Of a stretch of 64,000 nt of DNA, positions 1 through 11,159 are shown in pieces. Location: NCBI RefSeq assembly GCF_040802235.1, contig NC_133167.1:945001-1009000 (forward strand). Reading direction: 5' to 3'. The position numbers and the translations under genes were made by a program. The first letter of the stretch is position 1. Each line of letters begins with the position of its first letter. The notes beneath the pieces are model-generated. The model was not told the DNA's origin. It saw nothing but the letters and a program-made list of their open reading frames with translations, and did no database searches. The DNA comes from Manis javanica (taxonomy: Eukaryota > Chordata > Mammalia > Pholidota > Manidae).

Positions 1-3000
1 GGTCCAACCACCAGATCTGCAGGCGGGAAGCAGGCAGGGCATCAGAGAAGTCTTCCCGGTGGGCTTGGGCCAGTGCCGCCCTCTCCATCACAGTGGGCCA
101 AGGCCTTCTGGGGAGCCGAGCTGCTGGCGGCTGGCCCTCAACTCCTCAGGGATGCAGGGTACCCCAAGGCACACAGGGACGCCAGGACGGCCCTATGCCA
201 TGCCTTGCTTCCTAAGAGCTGGCAGGTTGCCTCGAGGGCCCAGAGCCTCGCGCGCAGCAGACGGAGAGGGAGGGAGGAAGGGTGTGGGAGGGGACGGCCC
301 CATCTGGCTCATCCAGGGCCAAAGCCTCTCCTGGTCACGGTCATCACCCGCCTCTCAGGCAGGCAGGGAGCTCACTGAGTGTGCCCGCACCACCTCACCA
401 GGGCCAGCCCAGGGGTCACTCGGCCTGTGCCTCTCATCCCCACTCCCAGAGGGGAGCTGAGGCAGTCAGAACGGCCCAGACCGAATTCTTACAGGCTGGC
501 CAAGATCTGTTCTCAGGGAGGAAAGAGCCGGGACTGGGGAGATGAGGGGCGACCAGTGTTTGCTGATGACCCCCTGCTGGAAGGCGGCAAGCATGACGAG
601 CCCAGGGCCACTTTGCTGGAGGGACCCCCACTGGGGGATGGGCTTTGGGCCAGGGGACGGTGGCGGGGAGCCGAGGCCAGGCACTTGGAGAGTACGGGCT
701 GGACAGGCGTGGCCGTGGGCCGGCTGCCGGGCCCGTGCCCGGAGCACAGTGGGTAGAGCCTGCAGCACAGCCAAAGCCGAGGCCACACTGCAGGGGCCGC
801 CCTCGTCTGCAGGATGGGGGACATGCCCCTGCCACCTGCTCACATAGGTGTCCTCAGGAAGGGCAGCAACGGGGTGGACGTGGGCTTGGGGAGGAGAGAC
901 GAGGATGCCGATGGCCTCCGCCCAGAAGCCACCTTCCCTCTGCAGCCTGTCGGTCCAAGGGGCCTGTGCAGGGCAGGGAACGGGCGCGCTCCTTGGACTC
1001 CTTGTCTGCCTCCATGCCTGCCGGACACTTGCTGCTCAGCCAGCCTCCCCTGCCATGGAAGCCTCTGAGGCCCCAAATGCCAAGGCCAGGCCCTACCCCT
1101 CCCCTGCACCCTCCTGCTGCCTGGCCCAGTGCCAGCGTGACACATCCTGGTTCATTTTCCGCCAAGGCACCCTGGTACCTCCAGTGGGTTTGGTGCAGGG
1201 TCCTGGGGGGCTCACCCAACCACAGCCAGCCTGCACGGAGCGGCACCTGCTCTCCACACGCCCTGCTGCTGGGACAGCCACTGAAGCAAACTGGATGGTG
1301 CCTGTCCACTTGAGCAACTGAGTGCACATGGGTGTTCCCAGGCCATTTTGGAAGGACGCCACTACTACATACCTGTCTGCAAGTAACAGGCCTGTGGCAT
1401 CCACAGCTGGCAGCCACCGCAGTGGCTTGCCACCTGGGATTGTGTCATTCTGTAATCACAGGGGCAGTGGACACCACACCCGGTGGGGCTGCCTCTTCCA
1501 CAGACCCCAGACCCAGGAGGGGCTGCCTCCCTTGCAGACCCCAGACTCGAGTAGATTCCCAGACCTGGCAGGCTTCCTCTCCTGCTCCTGCAGAGCTGGC
1601 CGGACCCCCACCAGTGTCCACAGACTTGTTCAAAACTTCTCTTGGCTGCGGCATCTCTGTCTCTCAGCTCGGAGTCACTCCAGAGCCTGCAGCAGTATTT
1701 TCCTTTCCTGTGGACCCCTGGGCTGCCTCAGCTGTTCAGAAGGCCTGTTCTGGTTGCCTGGGACCCAGCAGCCCGCACTGAGGAGACTCCTGCAGGGGAT
1801 CCCACTGCAGGATCCCTTGGCCCACACTGGGGACAAGCCCCCACATTCCTCCAACCCCCCTTCATCCCACTAACCCTCTCACATCTCCTCCACCGCCGCC
1901 CCTCCTGACTCCTCCTTCACCTGTGCCCACCTGTTCCCACTGCCCGTGTCCACTTCTCAGCCCAGCCAGAGGGCCCACCCTTAGCCTCAGAGACCAATGG
2001 GGCCCACAGTTCTCCCTGGGAGTGAGGGGCTGGGACAGACCCCAGGCAGGCCAGGCTCTGCCCCAGGTGGGATGCCAGCTCCCATCAGGGCATGCAGGCA
2101 GCAGAGGTATAGTTACTGATGGGATGGTGAAGAAGGAGGGAAGAATCTGTGCTGGGGTGGGTTCAGGAATGGGGTGCAAGGGGCTTGGGCCCCAGAGTGT
2201 GCAGCATCCCTAAGTCTGAGTCTCTACAGCCCCAGTCCATCTCCCTGTCCACTTCTGTGCCACAGGCAGTGACAGGTAGAACCTCCTGCAGCCCCCCTGG
2301 GCTGTGTGCATATTGTGTGGGGGGGAAGTAGAGTCACACGTGTGCTGTCCACACAGGAATCTGGAAACCTCCATGCGGCAGGAGCAGAGGCCCTGCTCCA
2401 TCCTGAAGGGTGGCCTGGTGCACGTGCTGCAGCCACAGTGCCTGACCTGGGCCACCAAGGCCTTCCGGCAGAGCCTCTGAGGCTGTGGGTGCTCTGTGCC
2501 CCATGTACTGCAGAGCCTACATGACTGTCTGTGTATGGGTGGTCCAGCTGCAGCACCCTGCCAGTCCTTTCCCAGGGGGCACAAAGCATTAGTGCCAACC
2601 CAGCCCTCTGTGCCTCCCATTCTGGCAGCGTGGCTCCTTATGCCACCCCCAGACAGCATATCTGAAGCCCGAAAGTCCTCTAAAGGCCCAGGTCACAGGG
2701 AGGCCCTTCTTCCCCGTCTGACGCCGCCCCTGGCCTGCCACTCAATGCCAGGCTCCAGCAGATGCCTGGCTTGGGATATGTCCACCAGAAATTGCCACTG
2801 TCCCCAGGCAAGGGCAGTCCCTGCACACCCCTTGGTGGCATGCTGTCCCCTGTGCCCACCACCCAGTGGGCCAGCCCCTGGGCTCTCACTGTCCTCACTG
2901 TCTGAGGGCTCCAAAGGACGTCCTAGCACCGGCTGGGAATCGCTGACGCACCTGGACAGGACTCCAGGGCCATGTGGGGTAATGCCAGGCTCAAAGCCAG

Positions 3001-3176
3001 GGCCTCTCCAGGGCCAGGCTGGCCCCGTCCTTTCGGCAGGTGCCCCAGGCTCAGATCACCTGCCCAAAGCGCAAAGCGCATACTAATGACCCCTGGCCTG
3101 GCAGCGCGGGGAGGCTGCCTGAAGACGCCGCCCCACGAGCAGCCCCACAGCCCCGCGCCCACCCTGCGGGACTCAC
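1..3176 (-). other. RNPEPL1: RNPEPL1 intron 1 (partial)
   Basis: This stretch follows the donor of RNPEPL1 coding exon 1. I searched the minus strand for the expected second exon and did not find it, so the intron probably continues past the left edge. Open frames here are short and do not resemble any protein family. I recognised no repeat. Confidence 0.7.
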
Positions 3177-4200
3177 GGCAGGGGCGTCGGTCGAGGTGTA
3201 GCGCAGGATGACCTGGAAGGGCTGGTGCGCCTGCAGCTCCGGCGGCAGCGTGACGGTGAGTGAGGAGCCGTAGTCGGTGAACGGGTCCACCCTGAAGGCC
3301 AGCGGGCAGCAGGCGGGCTCGGCGCCGCGCGTCTCGGGGAAGGCGGGCTGCGGCGGCGCGGGCGCGGGCCCGGGCCCGGAGGCGGCGAAGGCGAAGGCGC
3401 AGGGCGGCTCGGCGGCGGCAGCGGCGGCGGCGGCGGCGGGGGCGCGGCGGAAGGCGGCCGAGTGCAGGCGCAGGGCCGGGTGCGCGTCGAGCACGAGCGC
3501 GCGGGGCGCGGGCCGCAGCGCGCACAGCTCGAGCACCAGGCAGCCGGCCAGCTCGCGCGCCTCGGGCCGCAGCTCCAGGCCCAGCTGCAGGTGGCGGAGG
3601 CGGAAGAGCTGCGCGCTGGAGGCGGAGGCCACGTCCAGGGCGGGCGGCGGCTCGGGCGGCGGGCGTGCGGGCGCGGCCTCGGCACCCGGCGCCTTGCGAC
3701 AGCAGCACTGCGCCGCCATGGCCGCCCCCGCTAGGTGAAATCCATGGGCGGCGGCCGCGCCAGGTCGCGGGGAGCGGGCGAGGGGCGCCGGGCAGCGGCG
3801 GCGGCGGCGGCAGCGGCGGCGGCGGCGGGGCGCGGGCACAACAGGAAGTCGCGCCGGGAGCCGCCCGGCCCGGCCCCGCGCCGTGCACCGCCCCGCTCGG
3901 CCTCCGCTCGGCCGCCGCCGGGGGCGCTGTGCGCGGGGACTTGGGGGCCGGGGGTGTTGTGCGCGGAGCCCGGGCGCTGTTCGCGGGACGGCAGGGTGCC
4001 AGGCCTCTGTGAGCGTGGGTCCCGGGTGCTGAGGCGCTGTGCGCTGGGAGCGGGTGCAGGCGGCGCGGCGCGCCGGGGCCTGGGGAGCTCCGGGTGCCGT
4101 GCGCGGCGGGGACCGACAGCCGGGGGTTCAGTGCGCGCAGGGCCAGGGACCTGGGGACCTTGTAAGTTGGGGACCGGGCGCACTAGAGTTGGATGCGCCG
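3170..4200. promoter_or_regulatory. RNPEPL1: CpG island, RNPEPL1 promoter and exon 1
   Basis: The DNA is very rich in CG dinucleotides and GGC/GCG triplets from the first coding exon to about 4200, then drops to ordinary composition by about 4320. No TATA box is obvious, as usual for CpG-island promoters. Transcription of RNPEPL1 on the minus strand most likely starts between about 3750 and 4000. The exact start cannot be read from sequence. Confidence 0.75.
3177..3719 (-). CDS. RNPEPL1: RNPEPL1 first coding exon (partial gene)
   Basis: This exon encodes the N-terminal 181 residues of arginyl aminopeptidase-like 1, a member of the M1 family of zinc aminopeptidases related to aminopeptidase B. 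The ATG at 3719-3717 lies in a strong Kozak context (GCGGCCATGG) and starts MAAQCCCRKAPGAE. The protein continues through a beta-rich M1 N-terminal domain (LFRLRHLQLGLEL, FTDYGSSLTVTLP) and ends at YTSTDAPA, where a GTGAGT donor follows in phase 0. This is where the human protein continues with a tryptophan-rich segment. The exon is extremely GC-rich and holds a run of nine alanines after FRRAP. The zinc-binding HEXXH region lies in later exons outside the window, so catalysis cannot be judged. The frame stays open upstream to another ATG at 3839, but that extension is arginine/alanine-rich and looks like read-through of the CpG island. Identification is by recognition of the sequence and is supported by DUSP28 next door. 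Confidence 0.93.
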
Positions 4201-4849
4201 CGCGGCCCAGCGGTCTTCCAAACCCTGTGCGCTTCCTACCCGGCCTGCACCCGCCGACCCCAGGAGCTGGAGCACCGGCCTCCAGGGACGCTGCCTGGTA
4301 GGTGCGTGTGTGTTAAGTCCGGGGAGAGGAAATCCCAGGGCAAAATACCTCTAAAACCGAAATCAGTCGAAGGGAGAAATAAAGTTTAAAACCTATTTAT
4401 TGCTTACAAACTGCAGTCCAGGCCCTTCTCTCTTTCCTGCTCCAGCAGAAGCAAAGCCGGCCCTCCCCTCCCCTCTCAGGCACAGATAAGCCCTCCTTGC
4501 CCAGGTAATTACCCACTGATAGGGAGATGACCTTCTCTCCACCCCTGAGGAATGACGCAAATGCCCTGAAGCCATACCTCTTTCCACCTCCCAACGCTTG
4601 TTGATATACAGATGTACTAAAGCCAGGCAAGATATTCTGGAAATATTACAATTTTACCCACAGTGTGGCAGTGGCCACCTCTCCCTGTGGTCTCTGCTTC
4701 CCGGGAAGTGTAACCTCAGTTATTCGTCCATTCGGTGGGCTCAGGTCCTGGGATTAGGGAATGATTCTCAAATGCCCGCAGCCAGTGCCCCATTGAGACC
4801 AGTGGTCTGTGTGGTGGGCCATGTGGAGCCTCAGGGCTGTGCTGTCACC

Positions 4850-4945
4850 TAAGGTAGCCACTAACCTTGTGTGGCTGTTTAGGTTTTTATTAAATATAGT
4901 AACACTAGCCACTCGGTTGCACTAGCCATAAAGGTGGTCTCTGTG
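4850..4945. mobile_element. Fragment of a non-autonomous hAT element (MER33/MER58-like)
   Basis: The stretch contains the paired 'tagccacta...tgtggct' and 'cactagcca' blocks typical of a small mammalian hAT-Charlie family in which the motif GTAGCCACTAGCCACATGTGG recurs around an AT-rich centre. Only part of the element remains and no target-site duplication is visible. The exact subfamily is a guess. Confidence 0.5.
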
Positions 4946-5747
4946 TGCTGGTGGGGGTAGTGTGTAGCTCAGTGGCAACTGTACGGAACAGAGTCGACCT
5001 TCCATCACTGCAGAAAGTGTGGGACGGTGCTTCCTTTAAGGGCCGGCAGGGTCCTGGAGCACACATCATTTAGGAGGTGAGTGCTGAGGCAGTAACATAT
5101 CCTACCTGCCCCATCCCACCTTGCCTGGGCCTGTCCAGGGGTCTGGGCGCAGAGCAGAGGGCTGCAGACCAGCAAGGACGCCCAGTCAGCAAGTAGCAGG
5201 TGGATTCTTGGACCCGTGGCTTGAGACGGGCCACCGAGATGTCCTCACATAAGAATTCAGGTTGTTGCAGGGCCGATCAAACTCCTCGCCCCTCTCCTGA
5301 GTCTTCGATGCAATCCCCGGTACCTATGATGGAGGTGCTCCTACACAGCCAGAAACCGCACAGTGTCAGGCTCTGCTGGGTCCTCCCTTCCCAGGAAGGG
5401 TGCTTTCCGCCCCGGACATGTGCTCCCTGGGACAGGAGGCCGAGCCACCCACCACATAGCTGTTTGGGGCTCCTCAGGCACATTGCGTAGGAGTGACCGA
5501 TCATGACTCCTAGGAGCTGGGCTTTGCTGCTCTTCAGTGGGCCGGGAGGAGGGCACTGAAGTCAGGACACCCTGATGCCTCCCAGTACTCCTGGGTCGTG
5601 GGAGAGGAGATGGAGGCCCCAGCACCAAAGCAGGCAGGGCCATCAGGGCCCTTCAGGATAGGCTCATCACCCCATCAGGAAAGACCTGGACCAGTGAGGG
5701 AAGAGCGAGCAGAGGAAAAGGGAAATGATAAACACCAGCCACAGCAT

Positions 5748-5753
5748 TTTATT
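5748..5753 (-). terminator. DUSP28: Candidate DUSP28 poly(A) signal
   Basis: A canonical AATAAA on the minus strand lies about 0.77 kb beyond the DUSP28 stop codon. Another AATAAA on the same strand lies at 4396-4401. Neither can be shown to be used without transcript data. Confidence 0.35.
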
Positions 5754-6519
5754 AATCACCTTGTCTGTATTTGTACGTATAAACAAGGGACTGTAGTTTC
5801 TGTAATTTACACGTGTTGCCCAGTTTTTCCCTTTTGCTTTCCCCACTACCTTATTTAGGGGATGCTGACGATGATGATTTTCTAGTAGTCTTTAGGCCAT
5901 GGGATCCAGGTGAGATGCGTCTACACCAGAGAAGGAATCCACACGCTCAGAGGCACTGCGGGCCGGGGCATCATTGGCGTGAGGGTGGCCGTGGGATGCT
6001 GGACGCTGGGAGCCCCAGCCGCGCCCATGCTGGGCGGCCTGTCACGTGGCCCTGCACCCTGGGCGGCAGCTGCAAGTCTGGAAGCCGCGGACTCTCCGCT
6101 GGATCCCGGCTGGGTTGAGACCGGACCGCTGTGAAGGCTGCGCAAAGCCACACGGCTCCAGCTGGTGGCAGGCTGGGGCTTGGCCGCAGGCGTCCGCCAG
6201 GCTGCCCACTTCACAGTGGCGGCCAGCGTCGGTGGGTCTTTTGACTCCTGCGGCCTCTCCTGACCTTGTCTCCCCGGCCTTGACCCCTTGGTATTAGATG
6301 CCTTTCTGCCTAAAACTCCTCAAGCGGTTTTGATTTTCCCGACCAAATCCTGTCCCATAAGCCTGCCCACCAGGGGTGGGACGGTCTCCGAAGACCCCGT
6401 CCCGCTGCATTTCAGGAAGATGCGGAAAATGGGGACGCCCGCGTGGCAGCGAGGAAGGACAGAACGCCCGCGGGAAGCGCCGCGCCCCGCTGTGGGGCTG
6501 GGGGCCCGCGGCTGAGGCC

Positions 6520-6651
6520 TTAGGGCTCGCCCCGCAGCGCGTCTCCTCCCGAGGGCTCCCGGGGCAGGGGCCGCAGGGCCTCCTCGTACTTCTGGAGCTG
6601 AGCCCAGAAGCCCGGGTTGGGCTCGGCCACGGGGCGGGCTCTCTTCACCGC
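6520..6651 (-). CDS. DUSP28: DUSP28 coding exon 2
   Basis: The acceptor reads GGTTCGCAG, and the exon encodes 43 residues (AVKRARPVAEPNPGFW onward) ending at TAA (6522-6520). The intron between the two exons is only 119 bases and very GC-rich. Confidence 0.93.
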   Translation of the reverse strand, partial: AVKRARPVAEPNPGFWAQLQKYEEALRPLPREPSGGDALRGEP

Positions 6652-7163
6652 CTGCGAACCAGAGGCTCAGGTCGCACAGCGCCGGGAATCACCCCGCCCC
6701 GCGCGCCCCGCGCGCCCCGCCCGCCGGAAGGCCCGCCCCGGAAGTCGCTCCCAGGCCCGCCCCGCCCCACCTGGAAGGCCTGCGCCAGGCTGAGGCTGCG
6801 GTGCCGCATGAGGTAGGCGGTGCAGACGGCGGCTGAGCGGCTGCGGCCGTTCTTGCAGTAGACGAGGCAGGCGCCGCCGGCGCGCACCGCGGCCTCCATG
6901 GCGGCGCAGGTGGGCTCCAGGTGCGCCAGCAGGTCCTCGGACGGGTCGTCGAACACGGGCACGCGCAGCTCGGCCACGCCGGGCGCGTGCGGGCCGGGCT
7001 GCTGGCGCGAGACGTTGACGCACAGGGTGACGCCCGCGCGCGCCAGCAGGTCCGACGCTGCCGCGGCGCGCGTGCTCCCTAGGAAGAGTGAGGGGGCGAC
7101 GCGCGCAAACAGCGGCGGGGCCGGCTGGGCGGCCCCGCGGATGCTGGCTTGTCCCGGATCCAT
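6520..7163 (-). CDS. DUSP28: DUSP28, atypical dual-specificity phosphatase (two exons)
   Basis: The complete coding sequence is join(6520-6651, 6771-7163) on the minus strand and encodes 174 residues. The ATG at 7163-7161 opens MDPGQASIRGAAQ, and the exons join in phase 0. The whole protein is a single DSP domain: APSLFLGS at about 24-30, the general-acid loop VFDDPSEDLL at about 70-79, and the phosphate-binding loop VYCKNGRSRSA at 101-111 with Cys103 and Arg109. The usual HC of the signature is YC (Tyr102), a known trait of DUSP28 linked to weak catalytic activity. The C-terminal helix ARPVAEPNPGFW is intact. The gene lies between RNPEPL1 and ANKMY1 as in human. Its CpG-rich upstream region indicates housekeeping-type control. 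No disabling change is seen. The biological substrate is not settled by the sequence. Confidence 0.96.
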
Positions 7164-7480
7164 GACCGGCGCTCGGGCGCCCGGCGCCGTTGTCAGTTTA
7201 GGGCGTCCTGGCGTCCCGGTGGGCGCCCCCGGGTCCTAGAGGCCTCGGAGGGCCGCGGCATCTGGCGGTGCCCTCCCGCAGGGCCCTGGCTGCCCCCTCA
7301 TTTGCCAGGCCGAGCGACGCCTCTCCTCCGATTGGCTGCGCATAGGAAGGGCAGCCATTGGTTGGACTCCTGGCCGCTGGGAGCGTCGGATTGGCCGCAG
7401 GGGCTGAGCGGGGCCGGGGAGCTTGCTTACCTGCCTCGGCTGCCAGAGCGGGCTTGCAGGTGCAGGTCCCTGCGTCCGGG
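6640..7480. promoter_or_regulatory. DUSP28: CpG island over DUSP28
   Basis: CG dinucleotides are dense across DUSP28 exon 1 and about 300 bases upstream. The upstream part has CCAAT/ATTGG-type boxes (gattggctgcg at about 7330, cattggttgg at about 7356, ggattggccg at about 7388). Inverted CCAAT boxes clustered in this way are common in TATA-less promoters, so the DUSP28 start is probably near 7170-7400. Confidence 0.65.
6771..7163 (-). CDS. DUSP28: DUSP28 coding exon 1
   Basis: This exon encodes residues 1-131, including the whole active-site loop, and ends AQAFQ with donor CAG|GTGGGG in phase 0. Confidence 0.95.
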
Positions 7481-8885
7481 TTTAGCATCCCTGACCCAGG
7501 AGCCAAGCCGCGGCAGCAGGGCTCCTCCAGCTGTGGCTGCCGAGTGGAAGGGCCTGACATTCTCATCGGGGCTCTGGCCATGCCCTCTGTAGCGTTGCGT
7601 GTAGGTCTCCTGGTTTCGCCTCTTAACTCCTATGACTGCATTGCCGTTTGAGGCGTCGTTAAGTACAGCTTTGTGATCGTTCCTTGTCTGCTTGCTAATA
7701 CAGTGCTCTTTTATTGTAAAACGAGGCTCATACAAAGTAAAACTACCGATAACTTTTCATCATTTCTCCGTAGACCAGTATTTTTTTTCTTAATTATTAA
7801 TTTTCGGGTCATTATTGTAACTTAAAAAAATTGATATCGCTTACTGTCCGCACAGCTGCCATTTAAGTAGACCTCTTCCATAGACTTTTTTGATGTCGGG
7901 TCTCTTTCAGGATAATGTTTCAGTGAAAAGTAACTGGCTTGCAACCCTGCACACATTATAATTGTAGTTTCAGCTTTATTCTAATAATAGTAAAACCATT
8001 TTTTATTAATCTCCATTGTTTACTAAGATTTGCAATCCATTCTACCAGAAATTATTCTCTGCTTCCCACCCCCCACCCCCATTGAATTTGACAAACTATA
8101 CCTTTACAGTTTCTGTGGGTGACCCTGATTCTCTCCATTCTAGCAGCAGCCGCCAAACTGGGTAACTGTCAGATCTTAACTGCGACCTGGATCTCCCTCT
8201 TGAGCTCCGAGTGAAATACCGGTTTGCTGCCAGGTCTTGACCCGGGCAGATCCAGACATCACCTACACGGAAGCCTTCCCAGCATCCATTTCCTTCCTCT
8301 GCCCTGAGGACTGACTTTCCTGGGATTGGGGAATGAAATTCCCATTTTCCTCAGAGTTGATAGGAGCCGTTCAATTAGGTGGAGATTGCCTGTCCCCCAA
8401 CTCCACAGCCGGCCCTGATTACCTGCAGCCAGTCAGTGAAGCCCCTACCCTGTGAGTGCTTCAGGAAAGGGTGGGGGTAGGAACCAAGGAGGAGAGGTGC
8501 TTGGAAGGCTCTGCTCTCCCCTTACCACAGGGGAAGCCAGGCTTAGGTGAGAGCAGTGGTGGAAGAAACAGACCCTGGTGACATTGGGCCACTGAGTCAA
8601 ACCAAACCTGAAGGCATTCCTATTTCTGGGCTTGCTGGAGGATGTCTGGGGTAGGTTTTCTCTCCCAAAGCCTCACACTCCTTTACCCCAGCAAGCTAAT
8701 GAATGGTAACAAGTCACCCTAAGTGTCTCAAATACATCCTCTCCACCGTGACTGCTCCATCTACTTTGGGTCACCTTCTGGGCTTGGTACAGCCTCCTGA
8801 GGGGGGGCCTGCCCTCCAGCTTCCTCATTGCAGCCAGAATGGGCTTTCTGAAGCCTTGCTTTTCTCAATATCTGTCCCTACTCAT

Positions 8886-9125
8886 TAGGAAGTCATGATC
8901 TATTAGTGGTTTGTGAAATAAGTTTTGTCGGTCATGACTAGTATTATTTTGTGGAAATGGTATTGAAAAGAATTGGATGCATGAAAATACTAATATGCAT
9001 GCATGCAGCAGAGAGAACTTTTCATTGAAATTTTTTGAGTTATGTTTGTACCGGGTCATGATATAAAGTGGGGTCTTGTGGTGGGCCCCAGGCAGAAAGT
9101 CTTGAAAGCCTCAGATACAAAGCAT
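8886..9125. mobile_element. Possible hAT-type DNA transposon remnant
   Basis: The interval has the repeated 'gtcatga' blocks near both ends (gtcatgatct at about 8893, gtcatgac at about 8931, gggtcatgat at about 9054) and an AT-rich centre. This resembles a mammalian hAT family recognised by GTGGGTCATGA motifs. Divergence is high, so the assignment is tentative. Confidence 0.35.
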
Positions 9126-9235
9126 GCATCTGACAGCATCGTCCTCCTGCTTAAAAATGTCTTGCTGCTGCTTGTGTTTAATCTGTCATTCAAGGCACCC
9201 CATCTGCCCAGTCCCTCTATAGAATAATCTCTGTT
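9105..9235 (-). repeat. Possible L2 LINE fragment
   Basis: The text 'cctcctgcttaaaa...attcaaggcaccccatctg' resembles the inverted 3' part of L2 (cctgcttaaaacc...caaggccctccatgatctg). It is short and diverged. Confidence 0.35.
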
Positions 9236-9259
9236 CCACTTGCCCACCTCACCATATGC

Positions 9260-9428
9260 CAGTGGTTCTCAAAGTGTAGCCCACATCTCAGCAGCAGCAG
9301 CTGGGAACTTGGTAAGAATGCAAATTCTGACTCACCCCTGTCCTGCTGAATCAGAAACTGGGCGGTGGAACCCAGGAAGCTTTTACCATGCTCACCACAT
9401 GATTCTGATACATGAGAATTCTGAACCC
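9260..9428 (-). mobile_element. MER5A hAT-Charlie element
   Basis: The element starts with the terminal CAGTGGTTCTCAAAGTGTAG and carries the internal signatures 'gggaacttggtaagaatgcaaattct' and 'ctgaatcagaaact'. Order and spacing match MER5A in inverted orientation. The right end is degraded. Confidence 0.8.
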
Positions 9429-10330
9429 ATCATTTAGTCAATCTACAGTCATTTAAATCAGGAGGGCCAAAAAAAATTTACCCATTCACCTTACACACTG
9501 GGTTTTGACTTAACCACACACACACACGTCCACGCACTTTCCTCTGGCAGCATCTCAGCTGTGGGTCAGCCAAGGTGTTGCCCTTAGCGGTGCTCAGTGC
9601 CTGGCTGTGCTTTCTGGATTGTTCGTACCCTTCATAGAACTTAAAGGCACTTGAGAAGCAATCTCTAGGCGGAATCCTTTCGGACTTTTAAATTGATTTT
9701 CCCGCAATCTTTTACAGTGCTTACCTGAGTTCTATTTGACTGCAATTTTTAACTGACCTTTTTTGTTGACTTTGCAAAGCTTTTAACTGAATTTTAATAG
9801 ACATGCCACTCCCCCATGCACACTTCCTCAGCTGTTTTTTACATTTCATAACAATGACAGGCTCAGCTGGTGTTTTCAGGTTTGCAAACACTGACTGCCA
9901 ACAGGGGCAGCTAATTTGCCTAAAGCCAGCCATCCTAGAGATGTATGTTAAATCTGAATTTACCAAGCTTACCAATTCATCAATGACTCATAAAACGAAT
10001 ATTCTTGAATATGTCAGTTAACAATATATTACTATGGAAACATTCTTTTGAACATCTTCAGTGTCAATGTAGGACTTTTTTCAGTTTGTAGAAAAAGGGC
10101 TTTTTAATCTCCATACACCTGATTTTTAAAATATCAATGCATATATTCTTATGAATAAAGGAAAATTTCAGCATTTCACATTGCATTTTCTCCAGTTTAT
10201 AAAACACCTTTTCTTTTTTTGGCCACATTTTTATATTTAAAATTGTCTTGCCAATCTCCCCAAATTGTCAGATTTGCCATAGTTGTATTTTAGCTATTGT
10301 TTAGTCACTCATACTGGAAAATACAGTATT

Positions 10331-10588
10331 TTCCTAGAGTTACTGTAACAAAGCACCACAAACCAGGTGACTTAAGAGTGCTGTCGCCCCTTCCGTCTGG
10401 ATTCTGGTCTCCCACGCCCCCTCTTTATAAGAACGCCAGTTATTTGGTTTAGGGCACACCCCTACCCAGCGTGGCCTCTTGATTACATCTGCAAAGACCC
10501 TATTTCCACATAAGGTCATTCACAGAACTGGGGTAAGACTTCAACTTAACCTTTTTGGGGGACAGGGACACCATTCAACCCACAACAG
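10331..10588 (-). mobile_element. MaLR (MLT1-type) solo LTR fragment
   Basis: The left end 'gttactgtaacaaagcaccacaaaccaggtgactta' and the right end 'gggacaccattcaacccacaaca' are the two ends of an MLT1-family LTR read in reverse. The middle 'catctgcaaagaccctatttcc' also fits. This is a non-coding relic of an old ERVL-MaLR insertion. Confidence 0.75.
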
Positions 10589-11159
10589 GTGGTATGGTTT
10601 AACACGTTTGACCGTTTTTCTTCTTTTCCCAACAAGTTTAAAACAGCTCAGTTTGTCGCTGCTGCTTCCCAAGCTGTAGCTGGAGAGAGCAGGACAGAGA
10701 GGGGACCTGGGAAGGAAGGACAAGAGGTCCAGAGATTTGCGATCCAGGAACCAGAGTGGGTTCCAAGGGGTGGGGAGAGGTGATTGGGGAACAGACAGTG
10801 AGATGGGGTAGAGGAAGCGCCCTCGGTCCCTGCACATCTAGGCGGTGGGGGAGGGAGGGACTGGGCATCGGCTTTCAAATCCCATTCCCCTTGTTACGAG
10901 GGGCAGTCTGGCTTGAGACCCCCAAGCCCTAGACCTGCAGAGAGCCCCTCTCTCTCCCTGAAGCCCCCATGGCTGCAGTTGCAGGACCTCCTTTTGCTGT
11001 TTCCCACCACCGGCAAGTCCAGTTCCCTGGAGTGTGTTCTGTTGGGAGAGCCCCTGTGCGTTCTCCGGAGCCCTATTCAGGAGTCCTCTCCAGGGGCCCC
11101 TCCGTCTACGCAGTTAATCCTCTCCCAGCGACTTCGGGCCCCTGCCTCGCTTTGTGCCC

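Larger units (their letters stand above)
4300..6519. other. Spacer between RNPEPL1 and DUSP28
   Basis: This interval separates the RNPEPL1 promoter from the DUSP28 stop codon. It should include the DUSP28 3' untranslated region on the minus strand. I saw no coding exon. It contains one DNA-transposon fragment near 4850-4945 and otherwise unremarkable unique sequence. Confidence 0.6.
7481..11150. other. Gene-poor spacer between DUSP28 and ANKMY1 promoters
   Basis: Composition becomes clearly richer in A+T than the flanks, especially 7680-8060 and 9700-10320. I found no coding exon or RNA gene. Ancient repeats occupy parts of 8886-9430 and 10331-10588. The rest is unassigned and could hold distal regulatory DNA. 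Confidence 0.6.

Noticed and set aside
3720-3839. Upstream in-frame ATG extending RNPEPL1 by 40 residues
   Set aside because: The extension is arginine/alanine-rich and unlike other RNPEPL1 proteins, while the downstream ATG has a strong Kozak context and gives the known N-terminus.
2923-3888. A 321-codon minus-strand frame across RNPEPL1 exon 1
   Set aside because: It is a different frame from the recognised RNPEPL1 protein, is dominated by Arg, Pro and Ala, and runs through the splice donor.
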